From the NCBI GenBank assembly GCA_963971535.1, contig OZ020587.1, positions 162,078,491-162,142,490 of the forward strand: a stretch of 64,000 nucleotides of DNA. The letters are read 5' to 3'. Below, piece after piece: positions 47,201-55,757 of the stretch. Source of the DNA: Notolepis coatsorum. Its lineage: Eukaryota > Chordata > Actinopteri > Aulopiformes > Paralepididae. Below the pieces are notes generated by a model. The model saw only the letters and a list, made by a program, of their open reading frames with translations. It was not told the DNA's origin and searched no databases. A program made the position numbers and the translations under genes. Numbering within the stretch: position 1 is the first letter of the stretch; each line of letters opens with the position of its first letter.

Positions 47201-47993
47201 TAATTTGTGTAATGAATTCCTTGTTGTTAAGCAGCATCGAATTAAAACGCCATCTTGGGGCCCGGGTAGATAGTGTACCAAATGTTGCTTTCAGGATTAA
47301 GTAGCAGTGATCTGATAGCGCATTGGGTGTCATTTCCACTTCATATTTATCAAATATTCTCGGGGATGCAAAGACGTAATCAATTCTGGATAGTGTGTTG
47401 TGTCTCGCCGAACGACAGGAGTACTTGCGGGTCATGGGGTTAAGTGAATGCCATAAATCAGTTACTCCTGTTGATTTCGACCAATCTTTTAATGCTTTAG
47501 ATGAATTCTTTTGTTCGCTGGAGAAGGAAAGGTAAGTTTTGTCCATCCTTGGGTTCCAAATGGCATTAAAATCCGCACCTATTATATATGAGTACTCGGG
47601 ATGGTTTAACATTTCTCCTGTTAGTGAAGTGAAGAAACCCACTTCGTACAAATTCGGGGCATATACCGCTGCCAATGCAATTTTCCTGTTATTGTGTATA
47701 ATCCTAGCTATAGTTATGCGCCCCTCAGCATCCGACCATACCCCTTTCAATTCGATATTTAATTCGCGTCTGACGACTATGGCTACCCCTCTAGTTCTCG
47801 TTGCAAAAGAAGAGTGACTAATATTATGGTATATGTTATCCGCTAACGTATTTATGTCTCCCTCTAAAATGTGCGTTTCGCTTAATAGAGCCACGTCCAC
47901 ATGTTCTTTTTTCATCAGTGTAAGCACGCTTTTGCGCTTGTGTTGTTTGTTTATCCCACCGGTGTTCCATACCATTATATTCAAACTAGCCAT
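44226..47993 (-). CDS. L1-type ORF2 protein (endonuclease-reverse transcriptase)
   Basis: 1255 residues, the normal size for L1 ORF2p. N-terminal APE-like endonuclease: W-N-T-G-G at the start, catalytic E39 in S-E-T-H, Y-A-P-N, G-A-D-F-N-A-I and terminal S-D-H-C. RT: Y-R-P-L-S-L-L, H-P-D-Q-T-G-F-I-K-G-R, S-L-D-A-M-K-A-F-D-R-L-E-W, A-R-Q-G-C-P-L-S-P and Y-A-D-D at 697-700. The C-terminal region has A-R-V-S-I-V-K-M-D-V-L-P-R and a C-S-Q-C...H-M-Y-W-D-C motif. No stop or frameshift. It nicks target DNA and reverse-transcribes the element's own RNA in the nucleus. The start is the first ATG, directly preceding the endonuclease fold. A fragment of a relative lies at 5582-5910. Confidence 0.94.
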   Translation of the reverse strand: MASLNIMVWNTGGINKQHKRKSVLTLMKKEHVDVALLSETHILEGDINTLADNIYHNISHSSFATRTRGVAIVVRRELNIELKGVWSDAEGRITIARIIHNNRKIALAAVYAPNLYEVGFFTSLTGEMLNHPEYSYIIGADFNAIWNPRMDKTYLSFSSEQKNSSKALKDWSKSTGVTDLWHSLNPMTRKYSCRSARHNTLSRIDYVFASPRIFDKYEVEMTPNALSDHCYLILKATFGTLSTRAPRWRFNSMLLNNKEFITQIKEALTVFLQDNANSVQDPRILWMSVKNMIKDFSDRFTSILRKNQNTKLSEMETLYSTLFNSLKYNNSTRLDNQVNILKTEIKAMYRQKSELQIRSTRQQQYFQGSKPSHLLAMRLRINAKFADITAIRKQQALVTEPKIINDTFKEFYSDLYNSETTFDQDKLDTYLNQITLPKLTDEDAKQLEVPITLEELKKAISGMKNGKAPGIDGIPSEMYISCWDIFGPLLLNMILYSVKEGSFIEHQNTALISVLHKKDKDPTECGSYRPLSLLGTDVKLYSKILAIRLQKHMTSLVHPDQTGFIKGRLINDNIRRILHVLDTDKEDITPKAILSLDAMKAFDRLEWPFLWAVLERMGLGKGFIDMIKVLYKDPSARITTGTFISDIFPVSRSARQGCPLSPGLFDLSLEPLAQFIRQYQHIEPIVIKGTHHKISLYADDVILFMQNPNNTLPLILKLIENFGDLSGFKINWPKSAFLPLNTSAKKETTLPGAIPMVKHFRCLGVEIFPTIRQTVKHNYTKIQNKIKDDLDRWAKLKNSVQARVSIVKMDVLPRINFFSSMLPLPPPEGYWKRLQTSTYKFIWNNKPPRIKRSTAQRNKADGGMAVPDFLQYFNAFTLRPLKKIWFDPEALVSWRKLEENIVAPQRLKDIAYTKLSIKHCEREFGPIITHAIRTWRETQRKFPNPQVWHNHTPIFNNNALLMGKRPIRFPVWEERGIHSLGDIFNNKGLCSYVEICIKFNLTESTWLFYIQLRLCMRSHGVPLHIPIEHHRYHKFFYERDTLGGFVSGFYYQLLTSSYETLQLDNVWRRDIPDLENDFDWQGAWANVRLTSRNPDHQQINLNYIHRTYLTPIRLCKMGLIQDSKCSQCTNGDEGTFMHMYWDCPPVKAFWKDVSQQLSILVFWNIPVHPAVLLLNDVFEFAVNPQLKRLVLSGITVAKKLIASRWFQPEKMCRKVWFLTYLDVIYQEISTARILGLNESKMSMWLEVVERIKASL

Positions 47994-49271
47994 AGTCTAT
48001 GCATGTTTTCGTGTAGTTTTTGGTAATGTTTCTGGAGTATGAAGCTACAATAGATGCACATCCAATTAATGAGGTCCCGTTGAGAGCTGAGCTTAAAAAC
48101 ATATATATATACAAATAAAAATCCCCTATTTTCCCCTCACCCAGAAAGTCGAACATGCCTGTGTTCCAAGAACACATCCTCCGCGATTGACTTTCTCCCA
48201 TGGTCCACCGGATTGCCCAAACTGAGCATTGTAATCCTAATTTTCCTATGCTCATTGCCATAGGATCTAACATTTCCATTCTATTGCAATAGAATGTCGC
48301 TTTTGGTCTTGCACCTTCCCTTACTGTAATGAAGTATTGTGATAAATAACCTAAAGATAAAAATAAAAAATAAAATAAAAAAAAGAGAATAAACCTTTAT
48401 CGACATATTCCTTTGAACCCTCCACCAATGTGTGGGGGGAAAAAAAAGGAAAAGATTGTAGAGCAATATTGACACCTTAATGTGAAGAACATTGGAAAAG
48501 AATAATGTAAGTTAAAATATATTTAAAAAATATAGAGTAATATTGACACCTTAATGTGAAGAACATTGGAAAAGAACAATGTAAGTTAAAATATATTTAA
48601 AGAATATAGAGTAATGAGAAGAAAAAATTAAATAAAATAAAAATCAATGGAAAGATATAGATAAGGAATAAGAGATAAATAATTATCAACGTGGAGAAGC
48701 CACTAGAACCGATTTAACTGATTAGATAAGATAGAAAAGCAGCGCCTTTTAGCGCTTCAATGTGCCTTTAATGGAGTGATTACTTAAATTGTTAGAATAA
48801 CCTTGCTGTGCTCATACGTTTATGTGTGGTTAATTTTAAAGTATTATTAAGGACTGATTGCACTTCATTTAATTTATTATCTGCTATGTGTATGCACACC
48901 GAATGTTATTGTTATAGTTGTATGCTTCGTTGTCATGGTGCCTTATATTCTAGAAGGTTGTAGAATATACTAGTGCCTAGACTATTTTACATTCCAGAAT
49001 GATCTAAGAGACCCAGGGCATTTGAGCGATAAACCCAGAATATTCCAGATAGATCTTTTTGCATTGATATTTATTTGTCCCCTCAGAGACCAGAGACTGA
49101 AATTATAATGTATTATGAATCGTATTATACACAGTACACTTTGTTATAGACGACTTGCATATCGTTTGCTACTTTGATGAACACAACAATGTCATTCCAA
49201 CACTGGTGGAATGACCTCATTGATGAACACAATAAAGTCATTCCAACACTGGTATATATTTAGAGAGAGGC
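47994..49271 (-). other. Long spacer between L1 ORF1 and ORF2
   Basis: 1278 bases without a gene. Contains a 77-base tandem duplication ('cattggaaaagaa(t/c)aatg', about 48480-48615), A-rich stretches, and a direct repeat of 'gtcattccaacactggt' (49192 and 49238). In mammalian L1 this spacer is only tens of bases. No second element with TSDs was found inside it. Confidence 0.6.
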
Positions 49272-50285
49272 TTAACTGATTCCGGCATTTTCGTCATGCT
49301 TTGGGTTATTTGCTGCATTTTGATTCAGGAAATCCTCAGCTTCAAAGGGTGTAAATGGACCTGACCTGCGGCCGTTATTGCCCATGAATGATAACAGCGC
49401 CGGATATGCTAGCCTTGGCTTGTAGCCGGCTTTGTACAGCTTTTGCATCACATCTTTGTATGGTTGACGTCGGATGATGGCCTCTCTGCTCAAATCTTCG
49501 TAGATAAATATTGGTTTATCACCATACTTCAGCTTCCCACGTTGGTTGCGAGCATATTTGATGATGTCATCCCTTGTTGTAGTTTTCCGCAGAGTGACAA
49601 TGATGACTCTCGGCCCGTTGATACTTTGCCCCTGGGAACCAATTCTGTAAACTTGTTCCACTTCTGGCACTTTGTTTGGATCGGAGTTTTCCAAAATCGT
49701 TGATAACTCTTTTGGAAAGTTGATGTCTTCGCAGTTCACTGCTTCATCAAGCCCCACAATGCGGATGTTATTCCGCCTGTGGTAACGATGGGTTTCTAGT
49801 TGCCTCTCCATCACTTCGTTTTTAAGCAATTTTATTTCCCTCCGATATTCCTCTTTAGCTCTTTCCATCTCTTCTCCCATCTCTGTCAAGCCACCTTCGT
49901 TCGCTTTGACTGCTTTTGTGTTTTCTGTCACCGAAATCTCCACTGTCGTGATTCGCACGGACTGCAAAACGACCGCTCTCATAACCTCTTCGAATTTAGT
50001 ATCGATGTGTTTAGCGTGTGCGACCAACTGTTCTTCTACGTGTGCTTTGAAAGCGACCATCTGTTCTTCTACGTGTGCTTTGAAAGCGACCATCTGTTCT
50101 TTGATCAGGATAGTCAGAGAGTTGAAGTCGGGCTGTGCAACTGAACTGCTTGTGTCAGTTGATGTTATTGGAGCAGTGAGGGATCCGATGGATGTTTTTG
50201 CTATTATCTTCTCAAAATCGCCTGCTTTTTCCTTCACGGTACTTTTTTCTGATGTTCCTGTTATGTTGTCATCTATTGTCTCCAT
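49272..50285 (-). CDS. L1-type ORF1 protein (RNA-binding chaperone)
   Basis: About 337 residues from the element's own ATG at 50285; an in-frame ATG eight codons upstream (50309) lies in the duplicated target sequence. Order: a disordered S/T-rich N-terminus; a coiled-coil-prone region including a perfectly repeated 11-residue block (Q-M-V-A-F-K-A-H-V-E-E, twice, then a diverged third); then the L1 RRM-like and C-terminal domains, with R-R-N-N-I-R-I-V-G-L, V-Y-R-I-G and P-R-V-I-I-V-T-L-R, and L-x-Y-P-A-L-L-S-F near the end. It should trimerise and coat the L1 RNA in the cytoplasm. No interruption. Confidence 0.9.
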   Translation of the reverse strand: METIDDNITGTSEKSTVKEKAGDFEKIIAKTSIGSLTAPITSTDTSSSVAQPDFNSLTILIKEQMVAFKAHVEEQMVAFKAHVEEQLVAHAKHIDTKFEEVMRAVVLQSVRITTVEISVTENTKAVKANEGGLTEMGEEMERAKEEYRREIKLLKNEVMERQLETHRYHRRNNIRIVGLDEAVNCEDINFPKELSTILENSDPNKVPEVEQVYRIGSQGQSINGPRVIIVTLRKTTTRDDIIKYARNQRGKLKYGDKPIFIYEDLSREAIIRRQPYKDVMQKLYKAGYKPRLAYPALLSFMGNNGRRSGPFTPFEAEDFLNQNAANNPKHDENAGIS

Positions 50286-50928
50286 CTCGGGGCCAGTTTT
50301 TACCGGCATTTCTAAGCACTTTAAACTTGAACTTTAGCGCACATAAAGTCACGCGGAAACAGCTGTTCCTGGAGGCAGTAGGGCGTACCCGTTTCAAAGT
50401 GTCCACGCATTATTTCTCTCTCTACGCTCATAGCGAGGGGGGCGTACTAGCGTAGGTCAGTGGCCAATCAGAGCGCAAAACGGGAACCCGGAAACACGAA
50501 CCGGTTGGTAAAAGCATAGACACGTCCCGGCCGACCACCCATCACCACGTGTGCCCACGCGGGACGAGGCAGTGTGCCGGACCGATACAAGATGGCGAGC
50601 CAACCCACTGAACCTCTGATATAGATCAATGATCTGAATACCCCTGTTGCTCAACTCCTGTTGCCTCAACAGTCTGGTAGGATTGAGAATTGCCTTCCTC
50701 ATTCCCAGTGAGGGAGTGGATCAGGAATTAACGAACTGATTGAACTTGAGTCATAAGAACTTCCAAGGACCATATCCTTTTCTATGACATGAACTGATTG
50801 AACGAGAATACAAGGACTTCCAAGGGCTTCGACCCCGTTCACCTTTTGTTATTTTGATATTGTATTTTGTATTTGATTTGATTTGATATATGGGTACTGA
50901 TATTTCTCCTATAAGAAGGGAGAATTAA

Positions 50929-51981
50929 TGGAAGGAAGCCATAATCACCACAATACCGAAGGAAGGGAAGGATAGAGAATTATGTAGTAGTTTCAGACCT
51001 GTGTCCATACTCAACGTGGATTACAAGATGTATACATCAATAATATCAAAAAGATTCGAGACGTTTATGCCAGACATTATAGATGAAGATCAAACTGGAT
51101 TTATTAAAGGGAGACAGACACAGGACAACGTGAGAAAGACATTACACATAGTGGAGGAGATACAAAAACAAGGAGGTAGTGCGGTACTGATTAGCCTAGA
51201 TGCAGAAAAAGCATTCGACAGTGTGAGTTGGACATTTTTATATAAAACATTGATGAGATTCGGACTGAACGGGAGGGCAATGAAGATGATCAAGGCGCTA
51301 TATCAAGAACCGACAGCGAGGGTTAAGGTGAATGGCAGCCTGACGGATAGAATCAGATTAGAGAGGGCTACCAGTCAGGGATGTTGTCTATCACCAACGC
51401 TCTTCGCAGTTTTCATAGAACCACTGGCACAACTGATCAGACAGAACAAGGACATCAAGGGAGTAAGGATAAAGGGAACGGAATATAAACTAGGCCTATT
51501 TGCGGACGACGTGATAGTATACATGAGACAACCAGACAAGAGCTTCCCGGCACTGATGGATCTACTGAAGGAATATGGCCACTACTCAGGATACAAACTA
51601 AACGTGACAAAGACACAGACCTTAGCATGGAACTATACCCCAACGACGGAAATTAGGGAACAGTACGGGATAAGATGGGACATGGACAAGATTAAATACT
51701 TAGGGGTGAACATCACGAGAGGGGTGGGGAAACTGTTTGAGGCGAACTATACACAGATAAATCAGAACATCAAGAGAGACTTAGAGAGATGGACAGTAAT
51801 GCCCTTGGACTTCAATTCAAGAATAGAGGTCATTAAAATGAACATACTATCAAGATTACTGTACCTGTTCCAGTCGCTACCGATACAAATACCACAGAAT
51901 CAATTCAGGGAGTGGGACAGACTGATATCGAGGTTCATATGGGCGGGGAGAAGATCACGGGTCAGATATATACACATATAA
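50929..51981 (+). pseudogene. LINE 2 RT fragment, first tandem copy
   Basis: RT from the start of the truncated element: F-R-P-V-S-I-L, D-Q-T-G-F-I-K-G-R-Q, S-L-D-A-E-K-A-F-D-S-V-S-W, S-Q-G-C-C-L-S-P and F-A-D-D-V-I-V-Y. It ends at a stop just after a 10-base insertion near the duplication junction, where LINE B sequence follows. One K/E difference from the second copy was noticed (near 51448). Confidence 0.88.
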
Positions 51982-51996
51982 AACACTACAACTACC

Positions 51997-53368
51997 CTGC
52001 TGGTCTCTGACAAGAACAAGTTACAGGTTGAAAAAACCCTCAGCTCGGAACTAGGCAGAATCTGCATATGGCTCGCTGATAACAAACTATCATTACACAT
52101 GGGCAAAACAGAGTCCATTCTCTTCGGTTCAAATAACAAACTCAGCAAGACCGACGGCTTCTCAGTTACAGTGGGTGACAATATTGTCACAAGGAAAGAT
52201 GAAATTACCTACCTGGGTTCCATCCTAGAGGCTAATCTCTCCTGTGACAAAATGGCATCCAATGTAATAAAAAAAAGTCAACCAACGAACTCGATTCTTG
52301 TACCGGATCTCCTCTCTGGTAAACAAGAATACCCTGAAGACTCTGGCAGGAGCACTCATTCAGGGGTACTACGACTATGCTTGCACCTCATGGTACCAAA
52401 GCACCTCAAAGGCGCTAAAAACAAAATTACAAACATCTCAAAACAAACTGGTCAGACTACTGCTTGACCTTACTCCTAGAACCCACCTCACCCCTGCCCA
52501 CTTTGACAACCTAGGATGGCTTAGAGTAGATGACAGAGTACAGCAACTTGCAATGGGCCTGGTCTACAAGATACACTACACGACCAAGGTACCCATGTAC
52601 ATGTCAAAATACTTCCCAAATGTCAGTGAATACCACGATCACAACACCAGAGGGAGCTCCACAAATCATGTTAAACCCAGATTCGGCTCAAATAAGGGAC
52701 TAAACATGTTTCGCAATTATGCCACATCAATGTGGAACGCCCTACCCAAAGCTGTAAAGGAATGTGGATCACTACCCACTTTCAAAACCTCTCTCAAGGG
52801 ACACCTACGGGAGACTGCAATTCAAAACTGGCCCCTGTAAATATCCTAACCCAACCCCCTCCAATGTACAGTCATTTACCTAGTATGGTTTTGTCAATAG
52901 TCCAATGTACAATTTTGTTTATTTGTACAGTGTCTCCCCCCCCCCCTCAATGTACAGTTTTGCTTGTTTATACAGTGTGTCTCCCCCCCCCAACCACCTC
53001 CAATGTAAATTACCCAGTATGGTTGTCAATATCCCAATGTACCCAACCCCCCCCACCCAACCTCCTCCAATGTACAGTTTCTACGTCAAATGTATACACT
53101 CCCTTTTCTTGACTCCTTCTGTATCACAAACAGTACTGTATTTGCAAATCTGGTATGTCATAAATGTATAGATGTAGCAGTACTGACTATCTGTATGTCA
53201 TGTATGTCATATATGTCCTGATGAATTGAAAATTGGGGACCCTGATGTAAACAAGACGAAAGTCTTTCTCTGGTCTGCATCCCCTTAACAATTGTGTGTA
53301 TTGAGCTGTACTGTATTGTACCCATTCTGCAATCTGTTAATAAAGTTTTCAATCAATCAATCAATCAC
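51997..53368 (+). pseudogene. LINE copy B 3' half, duplicated (copy C)
   Basis: Matches 42071-43442 almost base for base, including the extra A that shifts the ORF (about 52270) and the ATCA tail. Differences noticed: one C-to-T change near 52531, one changing T to M near 52707, shorter C tracts, and G-to-T near 53234. It begins abruptly within RT, at the duplication junction. Confidence 0.9.
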
Positions 53369-54430
53369 TACGCTCTCAGCTGAGGGTCAAGAAAGTCCAC
53401 TCCACATTACAGTTCTACTTTTGTTTTGATGTGAAAAGTGATGCTGCATAAGATGACTGCTGAGAGTGTCGTTTCTTGACTCTCAGCTGAGAGCGTAGTG
53501 ACTGCTGAGAGCGTCGTTTCTTGACTCTCAGCTGAGAGCTGCTAATTGTAAATATGTTTAAGTCCACTCCACATTACAGTTCTACTTTTGTTTTGATGTG
53601 AAAAGTGATGCTGCATAAGATGACTGCTGAGAGCGTTGTTTCTTGACTCTCAGCTGAGAGCGTAGTGACTGCTGATAGCGTCGTTTCTTGACTCTCAGCT
53701 GAGAGCGTAGTTTCTTAAAATTGTCAAGCTACAATATTATAAAATACAATATTATAAAATCCTGTCAGGAAGCGTGCCTCAAAGCATGAATGAACCGGCA
53801 TTTACCGGCATTTCTAAGCACTTTAAACTTGAACTTTAGCGCACATAAAGTCACGCGGAAACAGCTGTTCCTGGAGGCAGTAGGGCGTACCCGTTTCAAA
53901 GTGTCCACGCATTATTTCTCTCTCTACGCTCATAGCGAGGGGGGCGTACTGGCGTAGGTCAGTGGCCAATCAGAGCGCAAAACGGGAACCCGGAAACACG
54001 AACCGGTTGGTAAAAGCATAGACACGTCCCGGCCGACCACCCATCACCACGTGTGCCCACGCGGGACGAGGCAGTGTGCCGGACCGATACAAGATGGCGA
54101 GCCAACCCACTGAACCTCTGATATAGATCAATGATCTGAATACCCCTGTTGCTCAACTCCTGTTGCCTCAACAGTCTGGTAGGATTGAGAATTGCCTTCC
54201 TCATTCCCAGTGAGGGAGTGGATCAGGAATTAACGAACTGATTGAACTTGAGTCATAAGAACTTCCAAGGACCATATCCTTTTCTATGACATGAACTGAT
54301 TGAACGAGAATACAAGGACTTCCAAGGGCTTCGACCCCGTTCACCTTTTGTTATTTTGATATTGTATTTTGTATTTGATTTGATTTGATATATGGGTACT
54401 GATATTTCTCCTATAAGAAGGGAGAATTAA

Positions 54431-55577
54431 TGGAAGGAAGCCATAATCACCACGATACCGAAGGAAGGGAAGGATAGAGAATTATGTAGTAGTTTCAGAC
54501 CTGTGTCCATACTCAACGTGGATTACAAGATGTATACATCAATAATATCAAAAAGATTCGAGACGTTTATGCCAGACATTATAGATGAAGATCAAACTGG
54601 ATTTATTAAAGGGAGACAGACACAGGACAACGTGAGAAAGACATTACACATAGTGGAGGAGATACAAAAACAAGGAGGTAGTGCGGTACTGATTAGCCTA
54701 GATGCAGAAAAAGCATTCGACAGTGTGAGTTGGACATTTTTATATAAAACATTGATGAGATTCGGACTGAACGGGAGGGCAATGAAGATGATCAAGGCGC
54801 TATATCAAGAACCGACAGCGAGGGTTAAGGTGAATGGCAGCCTGACGGATAGAATCAGATTAGAGAGGGCTACCAGTCAGGGATGTTGTCTATCACCAAC
54901 GCTCTTCGCAGTTTTCATAGAACCACTGGCACAACTGATCAGACAGAACGAGGACATCAAGGGAGTAAGGATAAAGGGAACGGAATATAAACTAGGCCTA
55001 TTTGCGGACGACGTGATAGTATACATGAGACAACCAGACAAGAGCTTCCCGGCACTGATGGATCTACTGAAGGAATATGGCCACTACTCAGGATACAAAC
55101 TAAACGTGACAAAGACACAGACCTTAGCATGGAACTATACCCCAACGACGGAAATTAGGGAACAGTACGGGATAAGATGGGACATGGACAAGATTAAATA
55201 CTTAGGGGTGAACATCACGAGAGGGGTGGGGAAACTGTTTGAGGCGAACTATACACAGATAAATCAGAACATCAAGAGAGACTTAGAGAGATGGACAGTA
55301 ATGCCCTTGGACTTCAATTCAAGAATAGAGGTCATTAAAATGAACATACTATCAAGATTACTGTACCTGTTCCAGTCGCTACCGATACAAATACCACAGA
55401 ATCAATTCAGGGAGTGGGACAGACTGATATCGAGGTTCATATGGGCGGGGAGAAGATCACGGGTCAGATATAAAACACTACAACTACCAAAGGAAGAGGG
55501 AGGGATGGCAGTACCCAGCCTACAAGATTATTATTATGCAGCACAACTGAGAGCAGTGACGTGCTGGTGTAACGACA
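54431..55577 (+). pseudogene. LINE 2 RT, second tandem copy (extends further)
   Basis: Same RT as the first copy, but continuing without the junction break to K-E-E-G-G-M-A-V-P-S-L and A-A-Q-L-R-A-V-T-C-W before the Rex1-type element. The frame then runs by chance into that element's 5' end and stops at 55660. Confidence 0.88.
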
Positions 55578-55757
55578 GATATGACCCCTTTACTTTTTAT
55601 CGCGTTTACTACTTTCTTAATTATTCTTTTTGTGATTATACTTACATAATAGGTGTATAAGTGACTGTGCGTTGCTTTAGACCAAGTTAAGGCATTTGTA
55701 ACAACTTCTGTGAAGTTAGCTGAGTTAGGAAAGTTCGGTCGAGCACAGCTCTGAACA

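Larger units (their letters stand above)
43891..50298 (-). mobile_element. Full-length L1/Tx1-like LINE with open ORF1 and ORF2
   Basis: Minus orientation: the poly(A) appears as a T run at 43891-43904. Exact 13-bp TSD TTTACCGGCATTT (43878-43890 and 50299-50311). The empty site is preserved in the duplicated copy at 53801-53813. ORF1 and ORF2 are both uninterrupted. The 5' UTR is almost absent: the element begins about a dozen bases before the ORF1 ATG, so it may be slightly 5'-truncated. The 3' UTR is about 300 bp. The inter-ORF spacer is unusually long (about 1.28 kb). Confidence 0.95.
39328..50524. mobile_element. Long inverted-repeat DNA element in the 3' LTR, TSD TCCCGGCCG
   Basis: Flanked by a 9-bp direct repeat TCCCGGCCG (39319-39327 and 50525-50533); the 5' LTR has the single site. 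The left arm (39328 to about 40477) and right arm (43443-43890 plus 50312-50524) are inverted copies: 'tctatgcttttaccaacc' through 'cggcatttaccggttcatt' to arrays of 167-bp units. Without insertions it is about 1.8 kb, mostly palindromic, with no transposase. Long inverted repeats and a 9-bp TSD fit a non-autonomous Mutator-like or foldback element; an 8-10-bp ambiguity at the ends leaves the superfamily open. It hosts a LINE at 40478-43442 and an L1 at 43891-50298. Confidence 0.8.
42071..55488 (+). repeat. Tandem duplication, unit about 3.5 kb, spanning four element layers
   Basis: Copy 1 runs 42071-51996 and copy 2 runs 51997-55488. Copy 1 is longer only because of the L1 at 43891-50298 with its TSD copy and a 10-base insertion near 51970. 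Each copy holds the LINE copy B 3' part, the right arm of the inverted-repeat element, an LTR piece and the first part of LINE 2. At the junction LINE 2 sequence ('actacc') meets LINE B sequence ('ctgctggtctctg') with about two bases of shared C. By eye the copies differ at only a handful of positions. Confidence 0.9.

Noticed and set aside
53959-54204. 81-residue frame repeated at 50457-50702 and, altered, at 25823-26125
   Set aside because: It is in the LTR piece and its duplicate; the frame differs between LTRs and has no domain.
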